Origin: Brevibacterium sp. UMB1308A
Lineage (GTDB): Bacteria > Actinomycetota > Actinomycetes > Actinomycetales > Brevibacteriaceae
DNA length: 41,957 bases
Assembly: GCF_030230605.1 (NCBI RefSeq)
Contig: NZ_JASPDO010000023.1
Span: forward strand, 1 to 41,957
Direction of reading: 5' to 3'
Both the position numbers and the translations under genes were made by a program. Each line of letters starts with the position of its first letter. Position 1 is the first letter of the stretch. Shown piece after piece: positions 1 through 6,949 of the stretch. A model generated the notes under the pieces. It saw nothing but the letters and a program-made list of their open reading frames with translations. It was not told the origin of the DNA and searched no databases.

Positions 1-32
1 CAGACTGATCTGTGTCGCGCGATTTTCTAACG

Positions 33-120
33 CGGTAGCGGTGGGATTTGAACCCACGGTAGGGGGTTGCCCTACACAACATTTCGAGTGTTGCACCTTC
101 GGCCGCTCGGACACGCTACC
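33..120 (-). tRNA. tRNA-Ser (anticodon CGA)
   Basis: The minus strand folds into a class II tRNA. The acceptor pair is GGTAGCG/CGCTACC, with discriminator G at 33 as usual for serine tRNAs. The anticodon stem AACA/TGTT encloses loop CTCGAAA, giving anticodon CGA, which reads UCG. A long variable arm (TAGGGCAACCCCCTA) follows, then a T-arm with GGTTCAAATCC. CCA is not encoded, so it must be added after transcription. tadA lies upstream on the same strand; I see no clear terminator after the tRNA. Confidence 0.95.
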
Positions 121-187
121 GCGGAATACTCTATTGTGAGCGCGGCATTCAAGTCAAACTAGGGCGATCAGGCACACATGCGCACCC

Positions 188-658
188 TCACCTGCGAGTA
201 GCGAAGAACTCCTCCAACACGTAAGCGGTTTCATCCGCCATGACCCCCGCATAGACCTGGGGCCGGTGAAGGGAACCCCGGTCACGTGGCAGATCCCACT
301 GGGACCCACAGGCTCCCGCTTTATCGTCGAACGCCCCAAAAACAATCGCGTCTACCCGCGCACCTACGGCTGCACCTGCACACATTGCACACGGTTCAAG
401 CGTGGCCACCAGGGTCGCGCCGTCCAACCGCCACCTTCCCAACCGGGAGGCGGCTGCGCGAAGAGCAACGACCTCGGCGTGGGCGGTGGGGTCCCCGTCA
501 GCTTCACGGCGGTTTCTCCCCCGCCCTACAACTTCACCGTCCACCACAACGACCGCACCCACCGGAACATCGCCACTGGTGGCACATGCGCGGGCTTCAT
601 CGAGCGCGAGCTGCATCCACGCACGGTGATCAGACCGACTCTGCAGGGGGCTCACCTG
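188..658 (-). CDS. tadA: tRNA-specific adenosine deaminase TadA
   Basis: This zinc deaminase converts adenosine-34 to inosine in the wobble position of tRNA-Arg(ACG). The active-site motifs are present: TAHAEV (His zinc ligand and catalytic Glu) and the PCAMCAGA pair of zinc-binding cysteines. Open sequence runs further upstream, but the preceding gene stops at 663. I chose GTG at 658 because it keeps the DHRAWM segment that matches the family N-terminus; ATG at 616 is the fallback. The resulting length of 156 residues is normal. Its upstream neighbour on the same strand is the TadA-associated protein, so the two are probably co-transcribed. The enzyme identity is secure; the start is less so. 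Confidence 0.9.
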   Translation of the reverse strand, partial: QVSPLQSRSDHRAWMQLALDEARACATSGDVPVGAVVVVDGEVVGRGRNRREADGDPTAHAEVVALRAAASRLGRWRLDGATLVATLEPCAMCAGAAVGARVDAIVFGAFDDKAGACGSQWDLPRDRGSLHRPQVYAGVMADETAYVLEEFFATRR

Positions 659-662
659 AGTC

Positions 663-1202
663 TTAGCGGGTGGCCTCGAGAGCCTCAGCGAACCCCACGA
701 TTTCACCTACGTGCGCAACAATCCGAGCTGGATCGGCTGAGTGCTTTTCGCACTGGTCCAGCAGGTCGCTGGCACTGACCCCGAGGTCGTCGAAAATGTC
801 GGAGTCGCCGCCCCACGTGGAGTCTTCGTCCGGGAACATGGCGGACTCAGCATCGTCATCGTCACTAGGCTCTTCGTAGTCGTCGTCGAAGTCGTCACCG
901 TCTTCGAGTTCGTACTCGTCAAGAGGCGAGTCGAGGTAGTCCTCAAAGAGGTCTGCATATGGGCTGGCTTGGGCGGCATCGATGTCAGAAATAAACACTT
1001 TGATGGTGTCGACTTCGGTGAGGCGTACGAGGCCGAACCATTCGTCTTCGCGTTCGACGATCGCTACGACTTCGCAATCCTCACCCGCAACGGACCGGAG
1101 AGCGTCAGCCAGTTCGTCCAGGTCTGACCATTCTTCAACGTCGATATCTACAGGGCGGTATTCGTCACCGGTCTGAGCAACGGCGGCAGTGAAATATGAC
1201 AT
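663..1202 (-). CDS. TadA-associated acidic protein
   Basis: This 179-residue protein matches the actinobacterial family found next to tadA, annotated as putative tRNA adenosine deaminase-associated protein; the biochemical role is unknown. The N-terminal half (residues 1-90) is folded-looking and contains DIDVEEWSDLDELADAL. The middle (about 95-130) is extremely acidic, with runs of Asp and Glu, and is probably disordered. The C-terminal 40 residues look helical. It stops just before the tadA start. There is no spaced Shine-Dalgarno: GAGGT abuts the ATG and TAACAAT lies 7-13 bases upstream, so the mRNA may be leaderless. It is divergent from upp. Confidence 0.85.
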   Translation of the reverse strand: MSYFTAAVAQTGDEYRPVDIDVEEWSDLDELADALRSVAGEDCEVVAIVEREDEWFGLVRLTEVDTIKVFISDIDAAQASPYADLFEDYLDSPLDEYELEDGDDFDDDYEEPSDDDDAESAMFPDEDSTWGGDSDIFDDLGVSASDLLDQCEKHSADPARIVAHVGEIVGFAEALEATR

Positions 1203-1274
1203 ACCTCAATTGTTACCCATGATCCGGCCGTGCGCACCCCCGCGCGTGACGCGAATTACGCAATGCATTTAAGG

Positions 1275-1290
1275 CATAATTTTTGACATG
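1275..1290 (+). promoter_or_regulatory. Candidate upp promoter -10 with leaderless start
   Basis: CATAAT at 1275-1280 is followed by only seven bases (TTTTGAC) before the upp ATG at 1288. A -10 element there would put the transcription start on or next to the A of the ATG. No Shine-Dalgarno sits at normal spacing; AAGG at 1271-1274 is 13 bases away. The -35 region has no convincing match, so the promoter call is tentative. Confidence 0.4.
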
Positions 1291-1923
1291 GAACTTCACG
1301 TTGCCGACCACCCTCTGATTGCCCACAAGCTCACCGTTCTACGTGACGAACGAACCGATTCGGCCCGTTTTCGTCAGCTCACCGACGAACTCGTCACCCT
1401 TCTTGCATATGAAGCCACCCGCAACATCCGTGTGACGGATAAGCACATCCGCACGCCTGTGAAGGAAACTGTGGGTGTTGAACTGGCCACCCCACGCCCT
1501 CTCGTGGTGCCGATCCTGCGTGCCGGGTTGGGAATGCTCGACGGCATGATGCGCATGATCCCTACTGCGGAAGTTGGGTTCTTGGGCATGGTGCGCAACG
1601 ACGAAACCCTTGAAGTGACCACCTACGCCGAACGGCTGCCCAGCGACCTTAAGAACCGTCAGGTGTACGTTGTTGACCCCATGCTGGCCACCGGAAACAC
1701 GCTGATCATGGCCATTGAGTACCTGTTGGAACGCGGGGTGTCCGAGGTGACCGCAGTGTGCCTGGTATCGGCACCTGAAGGGGTAAAGGCTGTCAGCGAC
1801 CGCTTTGAGGGACGCGCCAACATTTCGGTTCACACGGCCGCTTACGACGAAGGCCTGAATGAAGACGCATACATCGTTCCCGGGCTGGGCGACGCGGGCG
1901 ACCGCTTGTACGGCGTGGTGTAA
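1288..1923 (+). CDS. upp: Uracil phosphoribosyltransferase
   Basis: It salvages uracil: uracil + PRPP gives UMP + pyrophosphate, in the cytosol. At 211 residues it has the standard UPRT length. The PRPP-binding loop is seen as [10 protein letters not shown] around residues 130-139, and the uracil-binding C-terminus as [15 protein letters not shown]. The early RAGLGM segment is also typical. The gene stands alone, divergent from the TadA-associated gene, with an A+T-rich promoter immediately upstream. One CCGAGGTG copy falls at 1742-1749, encoding Ser-Glu-Val. Confidence 0.97.
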   Translation: MELHVADHPLIAHKLTVLRDERTDSARFRQLTDELVTLLAYEATRNIRVTDKHIRTPVKETVGVELATPRPLVVPILRAGLGMLDGMMRMIPTAEVGFLGMVRNDETLEVTTYAERLPSDLKNRQVYVVDPMLATGNTLIMAIEYLLERGVSEVTAVCLVSAPEGVKAVSDRFEGRANISVHTAAYDEGLNEDAYIVPGLGDAGDRLYGVV

Positions 1924-1976
1924 ACACCTGCACCCCTACCGCTAACGCACGTCAGGACGCGTTCCAGACCTACCCG

Positions 1977-2036
1977 TTGACACCTCGGCGTGTCACATAA
2001 TGTCATAATTCTTCACATTGACGTCTTTTATGACAT
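1977..2036 (+). promoter_or_regulatory. Operator-like inverted repeat upstream of wHTH regulator
   Basis: ATGTCATAA (2000-2008) and TTATGACAT (2028-2036) form a perfect 9-base inverted repeat separated by 19 bases. A degenerate third copy, TGTCACATAA, lies at 1991-2000. A TTGACA at 1977-1982 could be a -35 element, but the candidate -10 hexamers (TAATGT at 1998, CATAAT at 2004) are spaced 15 or 21 bases away, which is not ideal. The repeat overlaps the expected start of transcription of the winged-helix gene, so autoregulation is the simplest inference. Confidence 0.45.
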
Positions 2037-2060
2037 GGTGAATGAGCCCAGCCTCCTCGT

Positions 2061-2858
2061 ATGAAGAACAATGACGATATGACACAGCAACGGAACGGTG
2101 GACCAATCCCCCAGCGTCGTCCCTCATCAGCAAGCGCCGCACACCCTCGTAGCGCGGTCGCGATGCGCCGCCAGGGGGCGCGTCTTGCACCGGTCGACGC
2201 CGAACAAGCACCCCGCACGTTCGGTCCCGCTGGCGTCACTCAAACCCCTCACGCTGCCCGTGGCATCGCCATTTACATTGGTCTGGACGAAGAAAAAGCC
2301 GCCCAGGACGGCACCAACCTCACCCAGATCGCACAGGCGCTACAGGACTACGCTAAGGAACTCGCCTCCCAGGCAGAGACCTCGGCGGTCATTGCCTTGG
2401 CTCCAGAAGGCCGAGGTCGTGACCTGGAAGCGGTCCGCGCCGCCTTGAGCGGTTCCCCAGCCGCAACCGGCGGAACAGCCGGTCAGCACGGGCCGCTTCG
2501 CACCCGCATCCCTTCGCGCATCCAACCCCCAGCGATGCGTGAGAACTTGGGCCTCCGAGTAGATATTCCTCGCCGTGAAATCTACGTGGATGGCGCCCCG
2601 CAGAAGATCACCGCTAAGGAGTTCGACCTGCTGGCGACGCTGGTGAGCCACCCCGGCGAATCCCTGTCCAGGGAACAGCTCATCGAGAAAGTGTGGGCTG
2701 GCCAAGACACCGACGAACGTACTGTTGACGTGCACATTCGCCGGCTCCGCAACCGTTTGGGGTCCTACTCTGGTGTGATCCGCACTCTCCGAGGTGTGGG
2801 ATACAGGTTCGACGAGCACCCCGATGTTTCCGTGTGGCTCGCAACAGCAGTGAAATAA
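2061..2858 (+). CDS. Winged-helix (OmpR/PhoB-type) DNA-binding regulator without receiver domain
   Basis: The C-terminal 95 residues (about 165-258) are a clear trans_reg_C winged helix: the KITAKEFDLLATL start, the recognition-helix region DERTVDVHIRRLRNRL, and the wing ending in RGVGYRF. The first 150 residues have no phospho-acceptor receiver domain; they are Pro/Ala/Arg-rich at the very N-terminus, with a short helical region (residues 70-125). It is therefore probably not a two-component partner. ATG at 2061 and ATG at 2079 are both possible starts and neither has a good ribosome site. An inverted repeat lies directly upstream. The target genes are unknown. Confidence 0.8.
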   Translation: MKNNDDMTQQRNGGPIPQRRPSSASAAHPRSAVAMRRQGARLAPVDAEQAPRTFGPAGVTQTPHAARGIAIYIGLDEEKAAQDGTNLTQIAQALQDYAKELASQAETSAVIALAPEGRGRDLEAVRAALSGSPAATGGTAGQHGPLRTRIPSRIQPPAMRENLGLRVDIPRREIYVDGAPQKITAKEFDLLATLVSHPGESLSREQLIEKVWAGQDTDERTVDVHIRRLRNRLGSYSGVIRTLRGVGYRFDEHPDVSVWLATAVK

Positions 2859-2874
2859 GCCTCAGGGCAATACA

Positions 2875-2899
2875 AGCACTGCGCGTTTGGCGCAGTGCT
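2875..2899 (+). terminator. Hairpin after wHTH regulator
   Basis: AGCACTGCGC (2875-2884) and GCGCAGTGCT (2890-2899) pair perfectly over 10 bases around the five-base loop GTTTG, 16 bases after the regulator's stop codon. No run of T follows, so this is a terminator by position and stability only. Confidence 0.55.
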
Positions 2900-2967
2900 C
2901 AACCTTCATAAACCCTGCAAAAGTGCTTATAACCGCGGTCAGAGTATGGCCGTAAAGTTGAGAGGCA

Positions 2968-3873
2968 ATGCGCAAAGGGACTTTTGTTTTTCTCATGGGG
3001 GCGGGGCTTACTGCCCTGCTTCTGCTACACCATTTGATTCCGACCACCCGCGGACTCGCTCTCATGGTGGAAAGCGTGCTCCCGTGGACGGGAGTCCTTG
3101 TTGTCTTTCTTTTGGTTCTGGGCCTCATCCGGTTCTCCGTGTGGTCCGTGATCGGTGTGGTCATTCCCGCGCTGGTGTGGGGATCAATGTTTGGCACGTA
3201 TCTCAAGCCCGCCAGTGAACCCGACCACACCGATATTGTGGTCGCTACTCAAAACGTGGGCGCGCGCCTCCCGGAACCCTCAGCCACCGCGTTGAACATC
3301 ATTGAGCGCAAACCTGACATTGTGACGCTCCAAGAGATCGAGTCCTTGTCTGGCAAGATCATTCGCGAACAGATGGATAAAAACTTTAAACACCACAAGG
3401 TGAGCGACACGGTGGGCCTGTGGTCCAAGTGGCCTATTAGCGACACCGAAGAAATCGATTTGGGCCTTTCCTGGCCACGCGCTTTTGCCGCTACTGTCGC
3501 AACTGACCACGGGGACGTGCGCGTGTATTCGGTTCACATGCCGTCAGTGCGCCCGGGCAGTGAGTCATTGCGTAACGCTGCTCTGCAAACGGTTGCGCAG
3601 AAAGTGTCGGAGGACCCGGCCCAGAGAGTTATTGTTGCCGGAGATTTCAACTCCACGAGCACTGACCGCTACTTTGCTGACCTCAACGATTCGCTCACGG
3701 ATACTCGGCGCGCAACCGGCGGAGGTTTCGGTTTTACGTGGCCAGCCAAGTTCCCGGTGGCGCGCCTTGATCACATCATGGTCCGTGGCATGGAACCAGT
3801 GTCAGACACAGTGTTGCCACGCGGGACGTCTGATCACAGGGCAATCGTTGCGGGCATCAATCTGAACGAATAA
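2968..3873 (+). CDS. Membrane-anchored endonuclease/exonuclease/phosphatase (EEP) family protein
   Basis: The first 90 residues hold about three hydrophobic segments (roughly 5-22, 31-53 and 57-75), then a linker and an EEP hydrolase domain (about 90-300). Family motifs are visible: ATQNVG, DIVTLQEIE (metal-binding Glu), VYSVHMPS, VAGDFNST (the GDFN signature), RLDHIMV and a final SDHRAI catalytic Asp-His. This architecture is common in actinobacteria and acts outside the membrane; substrates may be phosphodiesters of lipids or nucleic acids, but I cannot tell which. AGAGG precedes the ATG. It converges with marP. Confidence 0.8.
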   Translation: MRKGTFVFLMGAGLTALLLLHHLIPTTRGLALMVESVLPWTGVLVVFLLVLGLIRFSVWSVIGVVIPALVWGSMFGTYLKPASEPDHTDIVVATQNVGARLPEPSATALNIIERKPDIVTLQEIESLSGKIIREQMDKNFKHHKVSDTVGLWSKWPISDTEEIDLGLSWPRAFAATVATDHGDVRVYSVHMPSVRPGSESLRNAALQTVAQKVSEDPAQRVIVAGDFNSTSTDRYFADLNDSLTDTRRATGGGFGFTWPAKFPVARLDHIMVRGMEPVSDTVLPRGTSDHRAIVAGINLNE

Positions 3874-3901
3874 AGCCCACCACCTAAAGCACTCATCACG
3901 C

Positions 3902-3923
3902 TAAGTAGCCGGTTGCCTACTTA
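3902..3923. terminator. Weak hairpin between convergent EEP gene and marP
   Basis: TAAGTAG (3902-3908) and CTACTTA (3917-3923) form a 7-base stem with an 8-base loop in the short gap between two convergent genes. It could end transcription from either side, but the stem is weak. Confidence 0.3.
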
Positions 3924-3947
3924 CCTGCCGCCGGCCACCCACTTACC

Positions 3948-5147
3948 TTATTTACCCGTCAGCATGGGGCATTTCCCTGACGGGAGGGGCCGTTCCGCGT
4001 GGCGCCCTTGGCGCAGAACTGATTCTATTTCGCCTATTGTCAACGCGTAACCTGTCTCTTTGTCGTTCAAGGACGTGGCAAAAACCATTCCTACAACTCG
4101 ACCGTTCTTATCTAGCAAGGGACCGCCAGAGTTTCCTTGACGAATGATTGCGCGCAATGAGTAAACGTTTCGGGTGACTGATTCGTCGTCGTAAATGTCT
4201 GCGCCCCGTGCTCTCAGTGTTTCGCGTGTGCGCGCTGGTGAGATCGTGTAACCACCGTTACCGGGGAATCCAACGGCTACTGCGTCAGCACCTGCGTTGA
4301 GGTCGGCACCGGTATCCAAAGGTTTGACGGGCAGTCCCGGAACCCGCAGAACAGCGACGTCACGTTTTGGGTCAAACGCCACTAGCTCAGCGTCAAACAC
4401 TTTCCCTTTTCCGTTGACCTGGACCGTGAGACTGGTCGAACCGGCAACGACGTGTGCGTTCGTAGCGACGTGTTCCGGCGCGAACACCCAACCCGTTCCA
4501 GACTGCAGGTTGTCACACACGGTCTCGTCAGTTCTCACTTTGACTACTGACCCACTGACGGACTTGCCCACCTCAACCATTTCAGGGTTTGGCTCGCCAA
4601 TCCCCCGAATGCGTTCCGGTTGCCCCTTAAAAACAGTGGGAAACCCGTAATCCACAAGAGCCCTATCCAAGGTCCCCACAACCACGTTGGGGTCAGCGGG
4701 CATGATCCAGTCGGCGATCGCAACAATGCGCGACTCGGCAACAGCCCGGTTGAGTTGCACAAAAGGTGTTGTCCGAATCCACGTGGCAGCTAACCACACG
4801 CACAGCAAAAACGAGACGACACCAACAAACGCCCCTAGACCAGCGTCAATCCACTTCCCAGGGGTCTTGTGCAAAACCCGTCGGAGCCACGTCCCCAACC
4901 AGCCACCAAAACCGGCAACCACAAAACCCACAACCAGCGGAGCGAGAGGAACAACCCAGGCGGGAACAACCTCGGCGTTGGCATTTCCATTCACCCAGCC
5001 AACAACCGGACCGGCCAAAACCCGTCCCAGTGCAAACCCCGCAACGAACCCCACAAAAGAGGACAAGGACACGATCAGACCGCGTCTCCACCCTGCAAAG
5101 GCCGTGGAGATCCCCACGATTGCGAGGACCAGGTCAGGGACGGGCAA
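3948..5147 (-). CDS. marP: MarP-like membrane serine protease (CvpA domain + trypsin-like domain)
   Basis: The 399-residue protein has four N-terminal membrane segments of the colicin-V-production type (about 4-20, 24-45, 62-86 and 103-125), followed by a chymotrypsin-like protease. The triad is complete: His232 (ATNAHVV), Asp263 (KRDVAVL) and Ser340 (QGNSGGPLL). Two cysteines, 211 and 393, sit where the Mycobacterium tuberculosis homologue Rv3671c has its redox-sensitive disulfide. That enzyme protects against acid and oxidative stress; the same role is inferred here. The start is TTG at 5147, supported by GGAGG nine bases upstream inside the last codons of prsW, two bases beyond whose stop it begins. 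Confidence 0.9.
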   Translation of the reverse strand: MPVPDLVLAIVGISTAFAGWRRGLIVSLSSFVGFVAGFALGRVLAGPVVGWVNGNANAEVVPAWVVPLAPLVVGFVVAGFGGWLGTWLRRVLHKTPGKWIDAGLGAFVGVVSFLLCVWLAATWIRTTPFVQLNRAVAESRIVAIADWIMPADPNVVVGTLDRALVDYGFPTVFKGQPERIRGIGEPNPEMVEVGKSVSGSVVKVRTDETVCDNLQSGTGWVFAPEHVATNAHVVAGSTSLTVQVNGKGKVFDAELVAFDPKRDVAVLRVPGLPVKPLDTGADLNAGADAVAVGFPGNGGYTISPARTRETLRARGADIYDDESVTRNVYSLRAIIRQGNSGGPLLDKNGRVVGMVFATSLNDKETGYALTIGEIESVLRQGRHAERPLPSGKCPMLTGK

Positions 5148-5149
5148 TA

Positions 5150-6787
5150 TCAGAAACCTCCAGGTTGCCCGGCAGCGTGCATGAGCGCCGAACGTTCCTG
5201 AGTGAACTGATCCAGCAAGTAACGTTCACGTTCCTGCTCGCCAGCCCCACCAACTCCGCCAACGATACGCATACGAGTGGTAGCCAAAGCGGTAGAGGTT
5301 TTGATCATCTTCTTCATGTGTTGCTTACCCGATGGGTACCGGCCTGCCCAACGCTTACCAGCGCGACGGCCCTTCCACGTGCCAAGCATTTCCACCTCGG
5401 CGTGGGTGAGCCAACCAGCGTTCGCGTAGTCACCCAAGTTGGCGCGTGTCTGCTTTGTTTCGTTGAACTGCAGGAAGATCGCCAGACCGAACCAGATCGA
5501 GGAAATCAGCAACGACGGAACGATGATCACCACGATCGCCGCGAGGAACGATGAGGGTCGCAAGAACGTGGCCAGACCATTCCACAGGGCGTGGAGGAAC
5601 ATTCCTGCGAGCAAGCCCGGAATCCACATGAGGAGAATCGACCACCACTGGCCACGACGGGCCGCCAAACCAATAGTCACACCTGCACACATGGTGAACG
5701 TGGAGTGCAGGAGTGGTGACAGCAAACAACGCACAATGAACGTCATGATGAGGGAGACCGCACCCACGCCGTACTGCGCACCGCTCATGTACGCGCTTGA
5801 CAGGTACAAAATGTTTTCGGTGAATGCGAATCCGGCTCCAGCGAGTGAGCCGTACACCCATCCGTCCAGAGGCCCTTCGAAGTAGCGACGCGCAGCCAAC
5901 GCGATAGCCACCAGGATCATACCCTTGGTGATCTCTTCGAAAATCGGCGCCATGACAACCGCACTAATCGCGCCACTTTCGTCGGTAACCCCGGCGCCTG
6001 CCATCAAAAACTCCAGCGGGAACCGGAAAATCAACGTCAGGATGACCGCGGCAACGCCACCCCATAGGATGCACAAGCCCATTGCGACTTTAGGTTGGGG
6101 TTTCCAGCGGTCAAACCACAACACCATACCGATGATGAGGAGAAGCGGGAAGAACGACAGAAACATCGCCACGAAAGTCACGAGACCCGACGACAGGGTC
6201 ATGAACAAGAAAAGGATGGCGAAGCCCAGCAGCAGCAGGCCACCCAAAGCTAGAGCGATGACCAGGCGGACAATGTCGCCGGTGTCGCTGGGTTTCTGTG
6301 CAACGCTCGGGGTGACACTGATCGCCTGCGTGGTCCACGGAGCCTGAGCAGGTGCCCCCTGGTGGGTCTCAACGCGGTTTTGGATACGGAGAGCCTGCGT
6401 GTGTGAAGGTGCGAAGCGTCCTTCGTCGTATGTGCGTTGGTGTACCTGGTCCGAGGTGTGATCCTGGAACCCGTACTGGTAACCGCCGTACTGGTTGAAG
6501 TTGGCCGGCTGCTGTTGCTGCGCGCCGGGGCTGAACCGTTGGTGGTCGGCCTGCTGGCTAGCAGGTTGGGAGCCGTACTGCTGGTTGGCAGGCTGGGAGC
6601 CGTAGGGCTGTGCCCCTGGCTGACTACCGTACTGCTGGTTGGCAGGCTGTTGGCCTCCGAACGGCTGGCTACCGTACTGCTGGTTGCCAGGTTGAGAACC
6701 GTATGGCTGTGCGCCCGGTTGACTACCGAACTGGTTATTACCGTGGCCTTGGTTGCCCTGACCGTAAGGATCGTACTGGTTCGACAT
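5150..6787 (-). CDS. PrsW-family intramembrane metalloprotease with low-complexity N-terminus
   Basis: Residues 1-170 are soluble and rich in Gln, Gly, Ser, Pro and Tyr, with tandem units such as YGSQP. Residues 171-445 hold about eight membrane helices with PrsW motifs: Glu284-Glu285 and Lys288 (FEEITKG), a following AFTEN (Glu324), His361 (LLHSTF) and His399 (FLHALWN). These are the putative metal ligands. A basic cytoplasmic tail of about 95 residues ends the protein. PrsW of Bacillus cleaves anti-sigma factor RsiW; the substrate here is unknown. AGGA lies six bases before the ATG. The gene is directly coupled to marP, suggesting a joint role in membrane or envelope proteolysis. Confidence 0.85.
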   Translation of the reverse strand: MSNQYDPYGQGNQGHGNNQFGSQPGAQPYGSQPGNQQYGSQPFGGQQPANQQYGSQPGAQPYGSQPANQQYGSQPASQQADHQRFSPGAQQQQPANFNQYGGYQYGFQDHTSDQVHQRTYDEGRFAPSHTQALRIQNRVETHQGAPAQAPWTTQAISVTPSVAQKPSDTGDIVRLVIALALGGLLLLGFAILFLFMTLSSGLVTFVAMFLSFFPLLLIIGMVLWFDRWKPQPKVAMGLCILWGGVAAVILTLIFRFPLEFLMAGAGVTDESGAISAVVMAPIFEEITKGMILVAIALAARRYFEGPLDGWVYGSLAGAGFAFTENILYLSSAYMSGAQYGVGAVSLIMTFIVRCLLSPLLHSTFTMCAGVTIGLAARRGQWWSILLMWIPGLLAGMFLHALWNGLATFLRPSSFLAAIVVIIVPSLLISSIWFGLAIFLQFNETKQTRANLGDYANAGWLTHAEVEMLGTWKGRRAGKRWAGRYPSGKQHMKKMIKTSTALATTRMRIVGGVGGAGEQERERYLLDQFTQERSALMHAAGQPGGF

Positions 6788-6887
6788 TCGCTTCCTTCAC
6801 GTTGTTTGCTAAAACAAGCATAAGCGCTTTGGCCCTACACGCTTTTGCGCGAAAAGTAACAGGTCCGCTACTTCTCTCTCCACACGA

Positions 6888-6926
6888 ACGCCGAGGTCGT
6901 AGCGATAGTCACTACGACCTCGGCGT
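6888..6926 (-). terminator. Terminator hairpin after mqo, built from an ACCTCGG inverted pair
   Basis: ACGCCGAGGTCGTAG (6888-6902) and CTACGACCTCGGCGT (6912-6926) pair perfectly over 15 bases with a nine-base loop. It lies 23 bases beyond the mqo stop on the minus strand and before prsW. No T-run follows. Each arm contains one copy of the 7-mer ACCTCGG. Confidence 0.7.
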
Positions 6927-6949
6927 GATCTGTAAGGAGTGCCTACAAA

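Noticed and set aside
2061..2858. Two-component response regulator
   Set aside because: The N-terminal half lacks the acidic pocket, phospho-Asp and Lys of a receiver domain, and no histidine kinase gene is adjacent.
4687..5184. Long open frames on the plus strand opposite marP and prsW
   Set aside because: They are shadows of well-supported minus-strand genes; the predicted proteins are low-complexity Thr/Pro/Arg-rich and resemble no family.
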